The position numbers and the translations under genes are program-made. Below the pieces are notes generated by a model, which was not told the DNA's origin, ran no database searches, and was given only the letters and a program-made list of their open reading frames with translations. Shown here piece by piece: positions 8,957 to 17,266 of a DNA stretch of 64,000 bases (position 1 is its first letter; every line of letters starts with the position of its first letter). The DNA lies in NCBI GenBank assembly GCA_038227995.1, contig JBBRPP010000012.1:1-64000 (forward strand). The letters run 5' to 3'. Source of the stretch: WLMZ01 sp038227995 (GTDB taxonomy: Bacteria > Actinomycetota > Acidimicrobiia > Acidimicrobiales > Ilumatobacteraceae).

Positions 8957-9903
8957 CTGCCATCTCCTTCGGAGCCGGGAAGAACATCGATCGGGTCGTT
9001 GTGGGCGGTCACCGACAGCGTCTGGACCATCGTCCCGATGCCGGCGTCGGTGAACACTTCGAGGAGCAGGACGTGGGGGATCCGGCCGTCGAGGATGTGG
9101 GCCCGGCCGACGCCGTTGCGGACGGCGTGCACGCAGCTCTCGACCTTGGGGATCATCCCTCCGGCGATCGTGCCGTCGGCCATCAACGCATCGAGCTCGT
9201 CGGGGGTGGTCTGCCTGATGAGGCTGGTCGGGTCGGCGACGACGCGGCGCAGACCCTCGATGTCGGTGAGGTAGACCAACTTCTCTGCGCCGAGTGCCTC
9301 GGCAATGGCGCCGGCGACCGTGTCGGCATTGATGTTGTACGCCTGACCGGACAGATCGCTGCCGATCGTCGCGATGACCGGGATCAGCTCCTCGTTGAGC
9401 AGTCGGTTGACGATGGCGGGGTTGACGTCGGTGACGTCACCGACGAAGCCGAGTTCGGGATCACGGGCCTCGGCCACGATCAGACCTGCATCGGCGCCGG
9501 ACACGCCGACGGCAAGCGGACCGTGCACGTTGATCGCTGCGACCAGCTGTGGGTTGACCTGGCCGACGAGCACCATCCGCGCGATGTCGACCGTCTCGGC
9601 GTCGGTGACGCGGAGACCGTTGCGGAACTCGGTCACCTTCCCCAGTCGTGCCATCAGCGCGCTGATCTGCGGACCGCCGCCGTGGACGACAACGGGGCGC
9701 ATCCCGACGGCGTGCATCAGGACGATGTCCTGCGCGAACAGCTTCAGCGCGTCGCCCTCGGACGATCCGGCCAGTGCATTGCCGCCATACTTGACGACAA
9801 CGGTCTTGCCCGCAAAACGCCGGATGTACGGCAGCGCCTCGACGAGAACGTCGGCCTTCAATGCGGGCGTCGAGCCGTCCGTCCGTTGCGATGAAGTGCT
9901 CAC
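8953..9903 (-). CDS. argB: Acetylglutamate kinase
   Basis: Phosphorylates N-acetylglutamate, normally the arginine-feedback step. The 316-residue amino-acid-kinase fold protein shows KYGGNA at 38-43, VVHGGGPQ shortly after, and a NINADTVAGAIAEAL nucleotide-binding segment. The GTG start at 9903 overlaps the argC stop (GTGA); the frame is open further upstream but that part runs inside argC. An N-terminal helix rich in hydrophobic residues (ADVLVEALPYIRRF) resembles the kinked helix that mediates hexamer formation in arginine-sensitive enzymes. Confidence 0.96.
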   Translation of the reverse strand: MSTSSQRTDGSTPALKADVLVEALPYIRRFAGKTVVVKYGGNALAGSSEGDALKLFAQDIVLMHAVGMRPVVVHGGGPQISALMARLGKVTEFRNGLRVTDAETVDIARMVLVGQVNPQLVAAINVHGPLAVGVSGADAGLIVAEARDPELGFVGDVTDVNPAIVNRLLNEELIPVIATIGSDLSGQAYNINADTVAGAIAEALGAEKLVYLTDIEGLRRVVADPTSLIRQTTPDELDALMADGTIAGGMIPKVESCVHAVRNGVGRAHILDGRIPHVLLLEVFTDAGIGTMVQTLSVTAHNDPIDVLPGSEGDGR

Positions 9904-10922
9904 GGGTAGAGACCAACGGAGGTGAGTCCGGCTGTCTCGTCGAGCCCGAGCGCGACGTTGGCGGCCTGCACCGCACCGCCGGATGCACCCTTGGCAAGGT
10001 TGTCGATGGCACACAGGACGATCACGTAACCAGTTCGCTCGTCATAGCGAGCGGTGAGGTGCACCGCGTTCGTCCCGAGCGTGGCTTTGGTTGCAGGAGA
10101 CTCGTGACGCACCACGACGAACGGCTCGTCGCGATAGGCGTGCTGCAGCGCGTCGAGGAGCGATGCAGTCGACACGTTGGTGCCCGCCACCGGCCGGGCG
10201 TAGCACGTCGACAGGATGCCGCGGTTCATCGGTGCCAGGTGCGGGGTGAAGAGCACCTGGGCGCCGACGACTTGTTCGATCTCGGGCGTGTGCCGATGAT
10301 CGAGCAGGCCGTAGGCCTCGTAGTTCTCGTCGACGGTGCAGAACATGCTGGATTGCTTCAACGCACGTCCAGCGCCGGTGATACCTGTTGCGTTGTTGAC
10401 GATGATTCCGCTGGTCTCGATCACACCCTGGTCGACGAGCGGCTGGAGCGCGAGACTTGCAGCCGTGACATGGCAGCCGGGGGTCGCGATGAGCCGAGCA
10501 CCTTTCAACTCCGAGCGGAACAGCTCGGGAAGCCCGTAGACGGCTTCCGCAAGGAGTTCGGGTTGATCGTGGGTGAACCCATACCACTGCGGGTAGAGCG
10601 ACGCATCCTTGAGGCGATATGCGGCAGACAGATCGACGACACATCCGACGTTGCCCACGAGCTGCGGTGCCAGCTGCATCGACGCTTCGTGCGGAAGACC
10701 GAGGAACACGACATCGAGACCCAAGGCAGCAGCCGGATCGAATGCAGAGAACACGAGATCCGGGTATCGGACTGCCAGCGACGGATAGAGCGCCGCGGCC
10801 GGCGTCCCGGCCTGCGAGTCACCCGTCGCGAGCACAACCTCGAATTCCGGGTGTTGCGCCGAGATACGGAGCAGTTCAGCGCCGGTGTAACCACTCGCGC
10901 CCAGGATGCCAACACGAACCAT
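9900..10922 (-). CDS. argC: N-acetyl-gamma-glutamyl-phosphate reductase
   Basis: NADPH-dependent reduction giving N-acetylglutamate semialdehyde. The 340-residue product begins with the Rossmann motif GASGYTG (8-14) and has the catalytic cysteine in TPGC at residue 150, followed by the usual dimerisation core. Start chosen at 10922 (MVRVGILGASG): an ATG at 10940 is in frame, but the -10 element TATGAT (10937-10932) overlaps codons 2-4 of that frame, so mRNA would begin just before 10922 and be almost leaderless. First gene of argCBDFRH. Confidence 0.95.
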   Translation of the reverse strand: MVRVGILGASGYTGAELLRISAQHPEFEVVLATGDSQAGTPAAALYPSLAVRYPDLVFSAFDPAAALGLDVVFLGLPHEASMQLAPQLVGNVGCVVDLSAAYRLKDASLYPQWYGFTHDQPELLAEAVYGLPELFRSELKGARLIATPGCHVTAASLALQPLVDQGVIETSGIIVNNATGITGAGRALKQSSMFCTVDENYEAYGLLDHRHTPEIEQVVGAQVLFTPHLAPMNRGILSTCYARPVAGTNVSTASLLDALQHAYRDEPFVVVRHESPATKATLGTNAVHLTARYDERTGYVIVLCAIDNLAKGASGGAVQAANVALGLDETAGLTSVGLYP

Positions 10923-10925
10923 AGA

Positions 10926-10960
10926 CGCATGATCATACATCTTGATGCATGATCATGCAA
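10926..10960 (-). promoter_or_regulatory. arg operon promoter overlapped by two ARG boxes
   Basis: A perfect 14-bp palindrome TGCATGATCATGCA (10946-10959) is followed 20 bp away, centre to centre, by a second imperfect copy, GCATGATCATAC (10927-10938). The half-site TGCAT-N4-ATGCA matches the known ArgR box of actinobacteria. On the minus strand TTGCAT (10960-10955), 17 bp and TATGAT (10937-10932) form the -35/-10 pair, each lying inside one box, so bound ArgR would cover both promoter elements. Confidence 0.85.
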
Positions 10961-11020
10961 CGATATTCGAAGCACCCCTGATCGCGTCTCGTGCTCCAAC
11001 GAGTTGGCCAGGCGGTTCCG

Positions 11021-11611
11021 ATGCGTCAGAATGGGAGCGTGGAACACGGGGGGTTCTCCGGGCGGTCGACCAAGGGTTCGGTGCTCGTCGCCGTCCCCAT
11101 CCTCGACGAGCCGACCTTTCATCGCACGGTGATCTACATGCTCCAGCACAACGATGAAGGCGCGTTGGGCGTCGTCCTCAACCGACCCACGGACGAAGAC
11201 CGGCTGCCGGGGCTCGACTCGTGGATGTACGAGTTGTCGCACCCGCAGGTCGTGTTCGATGGTGGGCCGGTGCAGGGCAACGCTCTGATCGCAGTCGCTG
11301 CGTTGTCCGACGATGCCGAGTCCGACGCGTTTGCATCGCTCGACGACGGACTCGGAACGGTTGACCTCGAACGGCTCCCGAGTGAAGTGGCAGAAGGCCT
11401 GCAGAACCTTCGGGTGTTCCGCGGCTATTCGGGTTGGGGTCCCGGACAGCTGGACGACGAACTCGACGAAGGATCATGGCTGGTCCTGACCTGCGATCCG
11501 GCCGATGTGTTCTCTCCCAACCCACTCGGGTTGTGGCGCAACCTCCTCCGCCGCAGCGGCGGACGCAAGGCACTCCTGGCGGACGCACCGGACGACCTGC
11601 GCTGGAACTAG
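11021..11611 (+). CDS. YqgE/AlgH family (DUF179) protein
   Basis: A 196-residue member of the UPF0301/DUF179 family: STKGSVLVAVPILDEPTFHRTVIYM opens the domain in shorter form here as SVLVAVP then FHRTVIYML, followed by GALGVVLNRPT, the VFDGGPV strand and the FRGYSGWGPGQLDDEL block, ending with the conserved LxxDPADVF region. Family function is not established; a link to transcriptional regulation or oxidative stress has been proposed. The ATG at 11021 has AGGCGG about 7 nt upstream; a GTG at 11039 is an alternative. It is divergent from argC. Confidence 0.85.
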   Translation: MRQNGSVEHGGFSGRSTKGSVLVAVPILDEPTFHRTVIYMLQHNDEGALGVVLNRPTDEDRLPGLDSWMYELSHPQVVFDGGPVQGNALIAVAALSDDAESDAFASLDDGLGTVDLERLPSEVAEGLQNLRVFRGYSGWGPGQLDDELDEGSWLVLTCDPADVFSPNPLGLWRNLLRRSGGRKALLADAPDDLRWN

Positions 11612-11654
11612 GTTCGTGGTCGACGGACCAATTCACTTTGTCAGGGAGTTCATC

Positions 11655-12221
11655 ATGTCCAAGGCCTCGACCCGTACTCGTCGGTTGGCAATCGCGACGT
11701 CGATCTTGATCGCGATGTCGCTGGGAGCGTGCAGCAGCAGCTCCGACGGCGGCAAGAAGCTGCCACTCGGCACCGAGGCCGTCGTGCCGTACACGGTGCC
11801 CGCGAGCGGCACCGTGGCAGCCGTCGACACGACGATCGGCGTCACCGTTCTCGCTGTTCGGCCGGGAACGCAGGCCGAGCTGACTGCCGGAGGTATCCAG
11901 GTCGACGACAACGCCAAAGACGCAACGCCGTATTACGTCGATGTGAAGTACGCAGACAAGGGAACCGGCTCGCTGAAGCGCAATCTCAGCGTGAGCATGG
12001 AGGACACCAAGGGCGACTCCGTTCCCACCACACTGATCGTGTCCCTCGGCGGAACGTTCACCCTGTGCGCCGACGGTGATTCGAGTGATTTCAAGCCGGG
12101 TGAGAGCTACGAAGGCTGCACGTTGTTCCTGGTACCCAAAGGGCGCAAGATCGCTCGGGTGCGGTTCGTCAGCCAGGCACCCGACGCGAAGATCACGTTC
12201 ACGGACTGGGCGACCAGCTGA
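11655..12221 (+). CDS. Predicted lipoprotein of unknown function
   Basis: A 188-residue secreted protein. Residues 1-26 form a lipoprotein signal: basic TRTRR, a hydrophobic stretch LAIATSILIAMSL and a lipobox LGAC with the lipidated Cys26, followed by a serine/glycine linker. The remainder looks like a beta-rich, immunoglobulin-like domain with two cysteines (FTLCADGD and YEGCTLF) that may form a disulfide. It resembles the DUF4352-type soluble domains found on actinobacterial lipoproteins, but I cannot assign a function. AGGGAG (11643-11648) is a good ribosome site before the ATG. Convergent with pheT. Confidence 0.75.
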   Translation: MSKASTRTRRLAIATSILIAMSLGACSSSSDGGKKLPLGTEAVVPYTVPASGTVAAVDTTIGVTVLAVRPGTQAELTAGGIQVDDNAKDATPYYVDVKYADKGTGSLKRNLSVSMEDTKGDSVPTTLIVSLGGTFTLCADGDSSDFKPGESYEGCTLFLVPKGRKIARVRFVSQAPDAKITFTDWATS

Positions 12222-12252
12222 GGCTTGTGGGTCTGGCGACCACCAGATCTCA
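12219..12252. terminator. Possible bidirectional terminator hairpin
   Basis: The 28-bp gap between two convergent genes contains TCTGG-cgacca-CCAGA, with an outer TGAG/CTCA pairing formed by the two stop-codon regions. No T-run follows on either side, so termination efficiency is uncertain. Confidence 0.35.
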
Positions 12253-14610
12253 GGCGCGGAGCGATGCGCCGAGCTTGGTGGTGAGGGCGATGATCTTGGC
12301 CCGGACATCGTTGACTTCGGCGTCGGTCAGCGTGCGATCGAGCGCCTGCAGCCGGAGCCGGTACGCAAGGCTGCGCGATCCCTCAGCCACGCCCGTGCCA
12401 CGGTAGATGTCGAACAACCTCAGGTCGACGAGCAAGCTGCCAGACGCCTGACGGATCGCCTTGTCGATCTTTTCGGCGGTGAGTGTGTCGGGAGCAGCGA
12501 ACGCGAGATCGAAGTCAGTCGACGGGTAGCGACTCGTCGCCTTCCACTGCGCGATCTTGGGTTCGCCGGCAAGGAGACGGCTCAGGTCCAGCTCGAGCCA
12601 TGCGACTCGCTCGCTGACGCCAAACGACTCGAGCACCGCCGGATGGATCTCGCCGACCGAGCCAACGACATCGCGGCCGACCGACAACGTGGCCGACCGC
12701 GTCGGGTGGAGCCCAGCCGGCACGTTGCCCTGGTCGACGCGAGCGCCGAACGACATCGCGGCGGCGATCTCACGCCACAGTGACATCGCCGCAGGTGCTT
12801 CTTCGCCGGCGAGCACGATGCCGAGACTTTCGTACTCCGGCGGCAATTCGGTGGACCGATCTCCGGGCGGGTACACGTGCCCGATCTCGAACAGCGATGC
12901 GCCAGTGGTCCGATGGGACTCGTTGAACGCAACCGCCCGCAACAGCCCGGGACGAAGTGACGGGCGGAGCAGGTCCTCGCCGACGATGAGCGGATTCGTG
13001 ACGCGGATCGCGTCGCCCTCGAAGCCCGCACGGGTCAGGTCGGCGCGATCGAAGAATGAGTCGGTGATCGCCTCGTCCAGCCCCCGTCCGAGCAGGATCT
13101 CGCGCAATGCACGACGGCGCTGCTGATGCGGGCTGAGCCGACCGTGCATGGTCGAGTTCGGCACCACCTTGCCGAGCTTGTCGTAGCCGTAGTGACGAGC
13201 GACTTCCTCGACGACGTCGATCTCCGCAGTGCTGTCCGGGCGCCACGAAGGCAGCTCGACGGTCAACCGGTCGCCATCCGCATCCGTGACGCGGTAACCG
13301 ATCGGCTCGATCAACGAGGTGATCTCATCGGCTGTGAGAGACGTGCCGAGCAGGCGGTTGGCCTGACTCACGCGGGCAACGACCGGGCGGACCTCGGCCG
13401 GCAGCGCGGCGTGGCGCGCATCGACGGCGCCGTCGTGGACGACGAGGTCGGGGCACGTGAGACGGAGGAGCTCGATGAACCGTGCCTGCGCTGCAGGCAT
13501 CCCGTACGGGTCCACTCCGCGCTCGAAACGGCCCGATGCCTCCGATCGCAGGGCGAGTCGGTTCATCGTGCGCGTCATCGCCGTCGGCTCGAAGTAGGCG
13601 ATCTCGACTGCGATCGTGCTGGTCGCTTCGGTGATTTCGCTGTCCAACCCGCCCATCACGCCTCCGATCCCGATCGGGACGTTGTTGGCGTCACAGATCA
13701 GCAGATCGTCGGACGTCACTGTCCGGACAACACCGTCGAGCGTGGTGATGGTCTCACCATCAGCAGCGAGGCGGACGCGGAAGCCCCCGCCGCCCAGCGT
13801 GTCGAGGTCGTAGGCGTGGTTCGGCTGATTCAACTCGAGCAGGACATAGTTGCTGACGTCGACGACGTTGTTGATCGGCCGCATGCCTGCCGCGGTCAGG
13901 CGTCGAGCGATCCAATCGGGCGACGACTGGATCCGGACGCCCGACAGGACGATCGTAGTGAATCGCGAGCACCGGTCGCCGTCGACGAGCTCGACGGAGG
14001 CACGACGCGCTGGACCGGTGCCGACAACCTCGGTGGGGAATGCCCTCACCGCAACCCCCAGATGCGCGCCGAGATCGCGAGCCACACCGAGATGGCCCCA
14101 GCAGTCCGGACGATTGCGGGTCAGATCGACGTCGAACACCACTTCGCCCTGCAGGCCGAGTGCCTCGCCATAAGGAATGCCCACCGCAGTATCCGGGGGC
14201 AGGATGAGGATGCCCGTGTGATCATCGCCGAGCCCGAGTTCGCGCGCGGAGCACAGCATGCCCTGCGAGTCGATACCGAGGATCGGGCGCGGCTCGATGA
14301 GTCGTCCGTCAGGCATCGTCGTTCCAGGAGTCGCCAGCGGGATCACATCGCCCGCCGCCATGTTGAACGCTCCGCACCAGACATGGCGCTCGACACCATC
14401 GCCGGTGTCGACCCACACGCGGTGGACCTTGGCCGCGTCGGGATGGCGCTCGGTTCGCAGGACGCGTGCGGTGACGACGCCGTCGACGGTCGCGCCGGCG
14501 TGAATTGTTTCCTCGACCTGCATGCCGAGCTGTGTCATCGCCGCGGCGAGTGCAGGGGCGTCGTCGCCGACGGGAGCGAGTTCGTTGAGCCAGGAGAGCA
14601 CGATCTTCAT
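12250..14610 (-). CDS. pheT: Phenylalanyl-tRNA synthetase beta subunit
   Basis: Beta subunit of the alpha2-beta2 PheRS. The 786-residue protein has the family layout: an N-terminal OB-fold tRNA-binding (EMAP-like) domain around residues 40-150 (VVTARVLRTERHPDAAKVHRV region), B3/B4 editing domain, B5 domain, an inactive class II core and a C-terminal FDX-ACB anticodon domain (YPSTDFDLAF near 680). The ATG at 14610 lies 10 bp after the pheS stop, so the subunits are co-translated. The frame runs open upstream into pheS, but that part is not PheT-like. Confidence 0.96.
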   Translation of the reverse strand: MKIVLSWLNELAPVGDDAPALAAAMTQLGMQVEETIHAGATVDGVVTARVLRTERHPDAAKVHRVWVDTGDGVERHVWCGAFNMAAGDVIPLATPGTTMPDGRLIEPRPILGIDSQGMLCSARELGLGDDHTGILILPPDTAVGIPYGEALGLQGEVVFDVDLTRNRPDCWGHLGVARDLGAHLGVAVRAFPTEVVGTGPARRASVELVDGDRCSRFTTIVLSGVRIQSSPDWIARRLTAAGMRPINNVVDVSNYVLLELNQPNHAYDLDTLGGGGFRVRLAADGETITTLDGVVRTVTSDDLLICDANNVPIGIGGVMGGLDSEITEATSTIAVEIAYFEPTAMTRTMNRLALRSEASGRFERGVDPYGMPAAQARFIELLRLTCPDLVVHDGAVDARHAALPAEVRPVVARVSQANRLLGTSLTADEITSLIEPIGYRVTDADGDRLTVELPSWRPDSTAEIDVVEEVARHYGYDKLGKVVPNSTMHGRLSPHQQRRRALREILLGRGLDEAITDSFFDRADLTRAGFEGDAIRVTNPLIVGEDLLRPSLRPGLLRAVAFNESHRTTGASLFEIGHVYPPGDRSTELPPEYESLGIVLAGEEAPAAMSLWREIAAAMSFGARVDQGNVPAGLHPTRSATLSVGRDVVGSVGEIHPAVLESFGVSERVAWLELDLSRLLAGEPKIAQWKATSRYPSTDFDLAFAAPDTLTAEKIDKAIRQASGSLLVDLRLFDIYRGTGVAEGSRSLAYRLRLQALDRTLTDAEVNDVRAKIIALTTKLGASLRA

Positions 14611-14620
14611 GTCACGATCC

Positions 14621-15619
14621 TCAGAACTGCTCGATGAAGCGGACGTCGTTGCTGTACATGTCACGGATGTCGTCGACCCCGTGGCGCTCACGTGCCATGC
14701 GATCGATGCCGAATCCGAACGCGAACCCGCTCCACACCTCAGGGTCGAGGCCCCCCGCTCGTAACACGTTGGGGTGCACCATCCCGCAGCCACCGAGCTC
14801 GATCCACGTCCCGTCCGGGCGCTGGATGTCGAACTCGGCCGACGGTTCGGTGAACGGGAAGTAGTTCGGGCGGAGGCGGCTGGTGAAGTCACCACCGAAG
14901 AAGGCCTTCGTGAAGGCGTCGATGGTGCCTGCGAGGTGGGCCATGGTGATGTTGCGATCGATGACGAGGCCCTCGAGCTGGTGGAACACAGGCATGTGCG
15001 TGGAATCAGGTGTGTCGCGTCGGAACACCTTGCCCGGCATCACCATGTAGATCGGCGGCTCGATGGTCTGCATCACCCGGATCTGCACCGGCGATGTATG
15101 GGTGCGCAGCAACACTGTGCCATCGGGCGCGTAGTCGGTGAACATCGTGTCGAACCCGCTGCGAGCCGGATGGCTGGCCGGCATGTTGAGAGCCTCGAAG
15201 TTGTAGAAGTCCGTCTCGACCTCGGGACCTTCCGCGATCTGGAAACCGAGGCCGATGAAGACATCTTCGAGTCGCTCCCAGGCCTGCGTGGCCAGGTGCG
15301 CATGACCGCGGGTCGGGCGGGTCGTGACCTCGGTGAGGTCGAGCCGCTCTGCGGCGAGTTGCGCAGCGAGCGCGTCGGCCGCCAGGGCCTCACGCCGCTG
15401 TGCGAGCGCCTCGGAGGCGGCTGTCACGGCTTGGTTGATCGCCTGGCCCATCGTCTTGCGATCGTCGACCGGCAGTCCCCCCAGCGCCGCCTTCAGCATG
15501 GCGAGTGGTCCACGCTTCCCGAGGACTTCTGCGTCGACGGCGCGGAGGTCGTCCAACGTCTGCACCGCGGCGATGCGACCGAGCGCAGCGGACTGCGCCT
15601 GATGTACTTCTTCGATCAT
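14621..15619 (-). CDS. pheS: Phenylalanyl-tRNA synthetase alpha subunit
   Basis: Catalytic subunit of PheRS. The 332-residue product has an N-terminal coiled coil (about residues 1-90) and the class II core: RTHTSPVQIRVM, the motif 2 region GKVFRRDTPDSTH, ELGGCGMVHP and motif 3 GFAFGFGIDRMA. The ATG has AAAGG seven bases upstream. A 132-nt region with a short overlapping ORF and mutually exclusive G/C-rich pairings precedes it (see leader entry), suggesting attenuation. Confidence 0.97.
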   Translation of the reverse strand: MIEEVHQAQSAALGRIAAVQTLDDLRAVDAEVLGKRGPLAMLKAALGGLPVDDRKTMGQAINQAVTAASEALAQRREALAADALAAQLAAERLDLTEVTTRPTRGHAHLATQAWERLEDVFIGLGFQIAEGPEVETDFYNFEALNMPASHPARSGFDTMFTDYAPDGTVLLRTHTSPVQIRVMQTIEPPIYMVMPGKVFRRDTPDSTHMPVFHQLEGLVIDRNITMAHLAGTIDAFTKAFFGGDFTSRLRPNYFPFTEPSAEFDIQRPDGTWIELGGCGMVHPNVLRAGGLDPEVWSGFAFGFGIDRMARERHGVDDIRDMYSNDVRFIEQF

Positions 15620-15683
15620 CGAACGAACCTTTCAGCGAACCAGCAGGGACAAGGGCCCCCGGGACGACAGGATCGAGCGCGCG

Positions 15684-15755
15684 TCAGCGAGCGAACGGCA
15701 CTCCCCCGAGCCATACCCGGGGGCGACGAAATCGCTGCGACATCACGGCCGTCAT
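15684..15755 (-). CDS. Candidate leader peptide upstream of pheST
   Basis: A 23-codon frame whose ATG overlaps the methyltransferase stop codon by 4 bp (ATGA), with two Phe codons at positions 9 and 21 near the end (sequence ends GGVPFAR). A TATAGC box just upstream could also yield a shorter form starting at 15743. Inside and after it, CCCGGGGG at 15716-15723 can pair either with CCCCCG at 15703-15708 or with CCCCCGGG at 15656-15663. This resembles amino-acid attenuation leaders, but with only two Phe codons the case is modest. Confidence 0.35.
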   Translation of the reverse strand: MTAVMSQRFRRPRVWLGGVPFAR

Positions 15756-16507
15756 GCTATACCGCCGCGCTGACGCACGGCCTCGAATACGACGAGCGTG
15801 GCGGCCATCGCCACGTTCAAGCTCTCGGCGCGACCCCTGTGCGGGATCGAGATCCACGAGTCGATCGGCAGCTGATCGTCGACCCCGTGCGCTTCGCTGC
15901 CGAGCACCAAGGCAAACGGCGAGACGAGATCGGCCGATGCATACGACTGACCGACATGCGACGAGGTGCCGACGAGTGGAAGTTCGAGCGCTCGCAACTC
16001 CGGCAGGCTCACGTCACCGATCACGGGGACGTGGAACAGGGCACCAGCCGAGGCGCGCACGACCTTGGGGTTGAATGGATCGACCGAACCGGCAAGGAGC
16101 ACGACGCCATCGACGCCGGCCGCCTCACATGAGCGGAGGATGGTGCCGAGGTTGCCAGGGTCGGCAATCCGGTCGCAGACAACCACCAGCGATGCGCCCG
16201 CGAGGTCGGCGACGACGTGATCGCGCATCCGCACAACGGCCATCACGGGCTGAGGGGATTCTGTCGATGCGACTCGCTCCATCACGTGCGGGGCGAGCTC
16301 GTTGACGACGGCGCGGGCACCGTGCACGGGATCGGCACCCGGCTCGACGAACTGGGCTTCGATCTGCCAACCACCGGCGATCGCCTCCTCGATCAGGACA
16401 CGCCCTTCGACCACGAAGGCGCGTTCGTCCCAACGAGCACTGCGGCGCCCCAGGAGGCGCCGCAGTCTCTGAACGATCGGGTCCTTGTAACCCAGCTGCC
16501 ACGTCAT
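15752..16507 (-). CDS. SpoU/TrmH-family RNA 2'-O-methyltransferase
   Basis: A 251-residue SAM-dependent RNA methyltransferase of the SPOUT class. An N-terminal substrate-binding domain (about 1-95, starting with KDPIVQRLRRL) precedes the knotted catalytic domain with motif 1 DRIADPGNLGTILRS, motif 2 LVLGSEAHG and motif 3 IPHRGRAESLNVAMA. It most resembles the rRNA methylase found next to rplT and pheS in actinobacteria, probably modifying 23S rRNA or tRNA; the exact nucleotide cannot be told. The ATG at 16507 was chosen for family length. Same strand as rplT and pheST. Confidence 0.9.
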   Translation of the reverse strand: MTWQLGYKDPIVQRLRRLLGRRSARWDERAFVVEGRVLIEEAIAGGWQIEAQFVEPGADPVHGARAVVNELAPHVMERVASTESPQPVMAVVRMRDHVVADLAGASLVVVCDRIADPGNLGTILRSCEAAGVDGVVLLAGSVDPFNPKVVRASAGALFHVPVIGDVSLPELRALELPLVGTSSHVGQSYASADLVSPFALVLGSEAHGVDDQLPIDSWISIPHRGRAESLNVAMAATLVVFEAVRQRGGIA

Positions 16508-16574
16508 GTCGAGACCCTCACGTCGACAGGCTGACGCCGAGCTGCCGCCGAACGGCGGGGCATTGCGGGCGAGC

Positions 16575-16931
16575 TCAGGCCAGCGCTGCCTTGGCGGCTG
16601 CGACCAGCTTGCCGAACGCGTCGATGTCGTGCACGGCGATGTCGGCCAGGATCTTGCGGTCGACTTCGATCTCGGCAGCATTGAGGCCGGCGATGAAGCG
16701 GCTGTAGCTCATGTCGTAGATGCGGCAGCCAGCGTTGATGCGCTGGATCCACAGACGACGGAACTCGCCCTTCTTGGCCCGGCGGTCGCGGAACGCGTAC
16801 TGCCCGGAGCGCATGTTCTGCTCGTTCGCGAAGCGAGCAGAACGGCTGCGCATGCCGTAGTAGCCCTTTGCCTTCTTCAGCGTTGACTTGCGGTGCTTCC
16901 TGGAAGCGACGGCGCGTTTGACTCTTGCCAT
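16575..16931 (-). CDS. rplT: 50S ribosomal protein L20
   Basis: 118-residue early-assembly protein of the large subunit, binding 23S rRNA domain II. The basic N-terminal arm (VKRAVASRKHRKSTLKKAKG) and the C-terminal globular domain (RLWIQRINAG, YSRFIAGL) are fully conserved. Third gene of infC-rpmI-rplT. In other bacteria L20 represses this operon by binding its mRNA; a possible target is the repeated element before rpmI. Confidence 0.98.
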   Translation of the reverse strand: MARVKRAVASRKHRKSTLKKAKGYYGMRSRSARFANEQNMRSGQYAFRDRRAKKGEFRRLWIQRINAGCRIYDMSYSRFIAGLNAAEIEVDRKILADIAVHDIDAFGKLVAAAKAALA

Positions 16932-16981
16932 GGCGGTCTATTCTCCTCGATCTCTCTTGTTCAGTACCTGTACGGGCGAGC

Positions 16982-17179
16982 TCAGCGCTCGGCGAGCAGA
17001 CGCTTGATCTTGCGGGCATCGCCCGGGTGGACGTCGACTTCGCCGGCGAGGCGCCGGGTGCGGGTCGATGACTTCTTCTCGAACAGGTGCTGGCGGTTGG
17101 CCTGCAACCGGCGCAGTTTGCCGGTGCCCGTCTTCTTGAACCGCTTCGCGGCCGTCTTGCTGGTCTTCATCTTTGGCAT
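16982..17179 (-). CDS. rpmI: 50S ribosomal protein L35
   Basis: 65-residue, strongly basic protein with the L35 pattern (PKMKTSKTAAKRFKKTGTGK, then RRLAG and a conserved C terminus ending in KRLLAER). Located between infC and rplT as in most bacteria, with 50 bp to rplT and 87 bp to infC. The upstream gap contains three tandem 15-bp repeats. Confidence 0.97.
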   Translation of the reverse strand: MPKMKTSKTAAKRFKKTGTGKLRRLQANRQHLFEKKSSTRTRRLAGEVDVHPGDARKIKRLLAER

Positions 17180-17216
17180 TGGAATGTCCTCATTGGTCGG
17201 AGGTGTCGGGCGGGTT

Positions 17217-17261
17217 GCCCGGGTTGAATCGGCCCGGGTTGAATCAGCCCGGGTTGAATGA
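17217..17261 (-). repeat. Three tandem 15-bp repeats between infC and rpmI
   Basis: GCCCGGGTTGAAT followed by two variable bases occurs three times without gap (17217-17231, 17232-17246, 17247-17261); the 13-base core is identical in all three. Each unit contains the palindrome CCCGGG. In the mRNA this reads as three ATTCAACCCGGGC units ending about 38 nt before the rpmI start, a plausible place for a ribosomal-protein binding site or a slippage-prone minisatellite. Confidence 0.9.
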
Positions 17262-17266
17262 GATGG

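Noticed and set aside
13126..14637. A 503-codon plus-strand frame opposite pheT
   Set aside because: Antisense shadow; pheT is unambiguous and the composition of the plus-strand frame is charged and low in hydrophobic patterning.
15620..15751. T-box leader before pheS
   Set aside because: No T-box AAACGGNGG-type sequence is present; the region is better explained by a short ORF with alternative hairpins.
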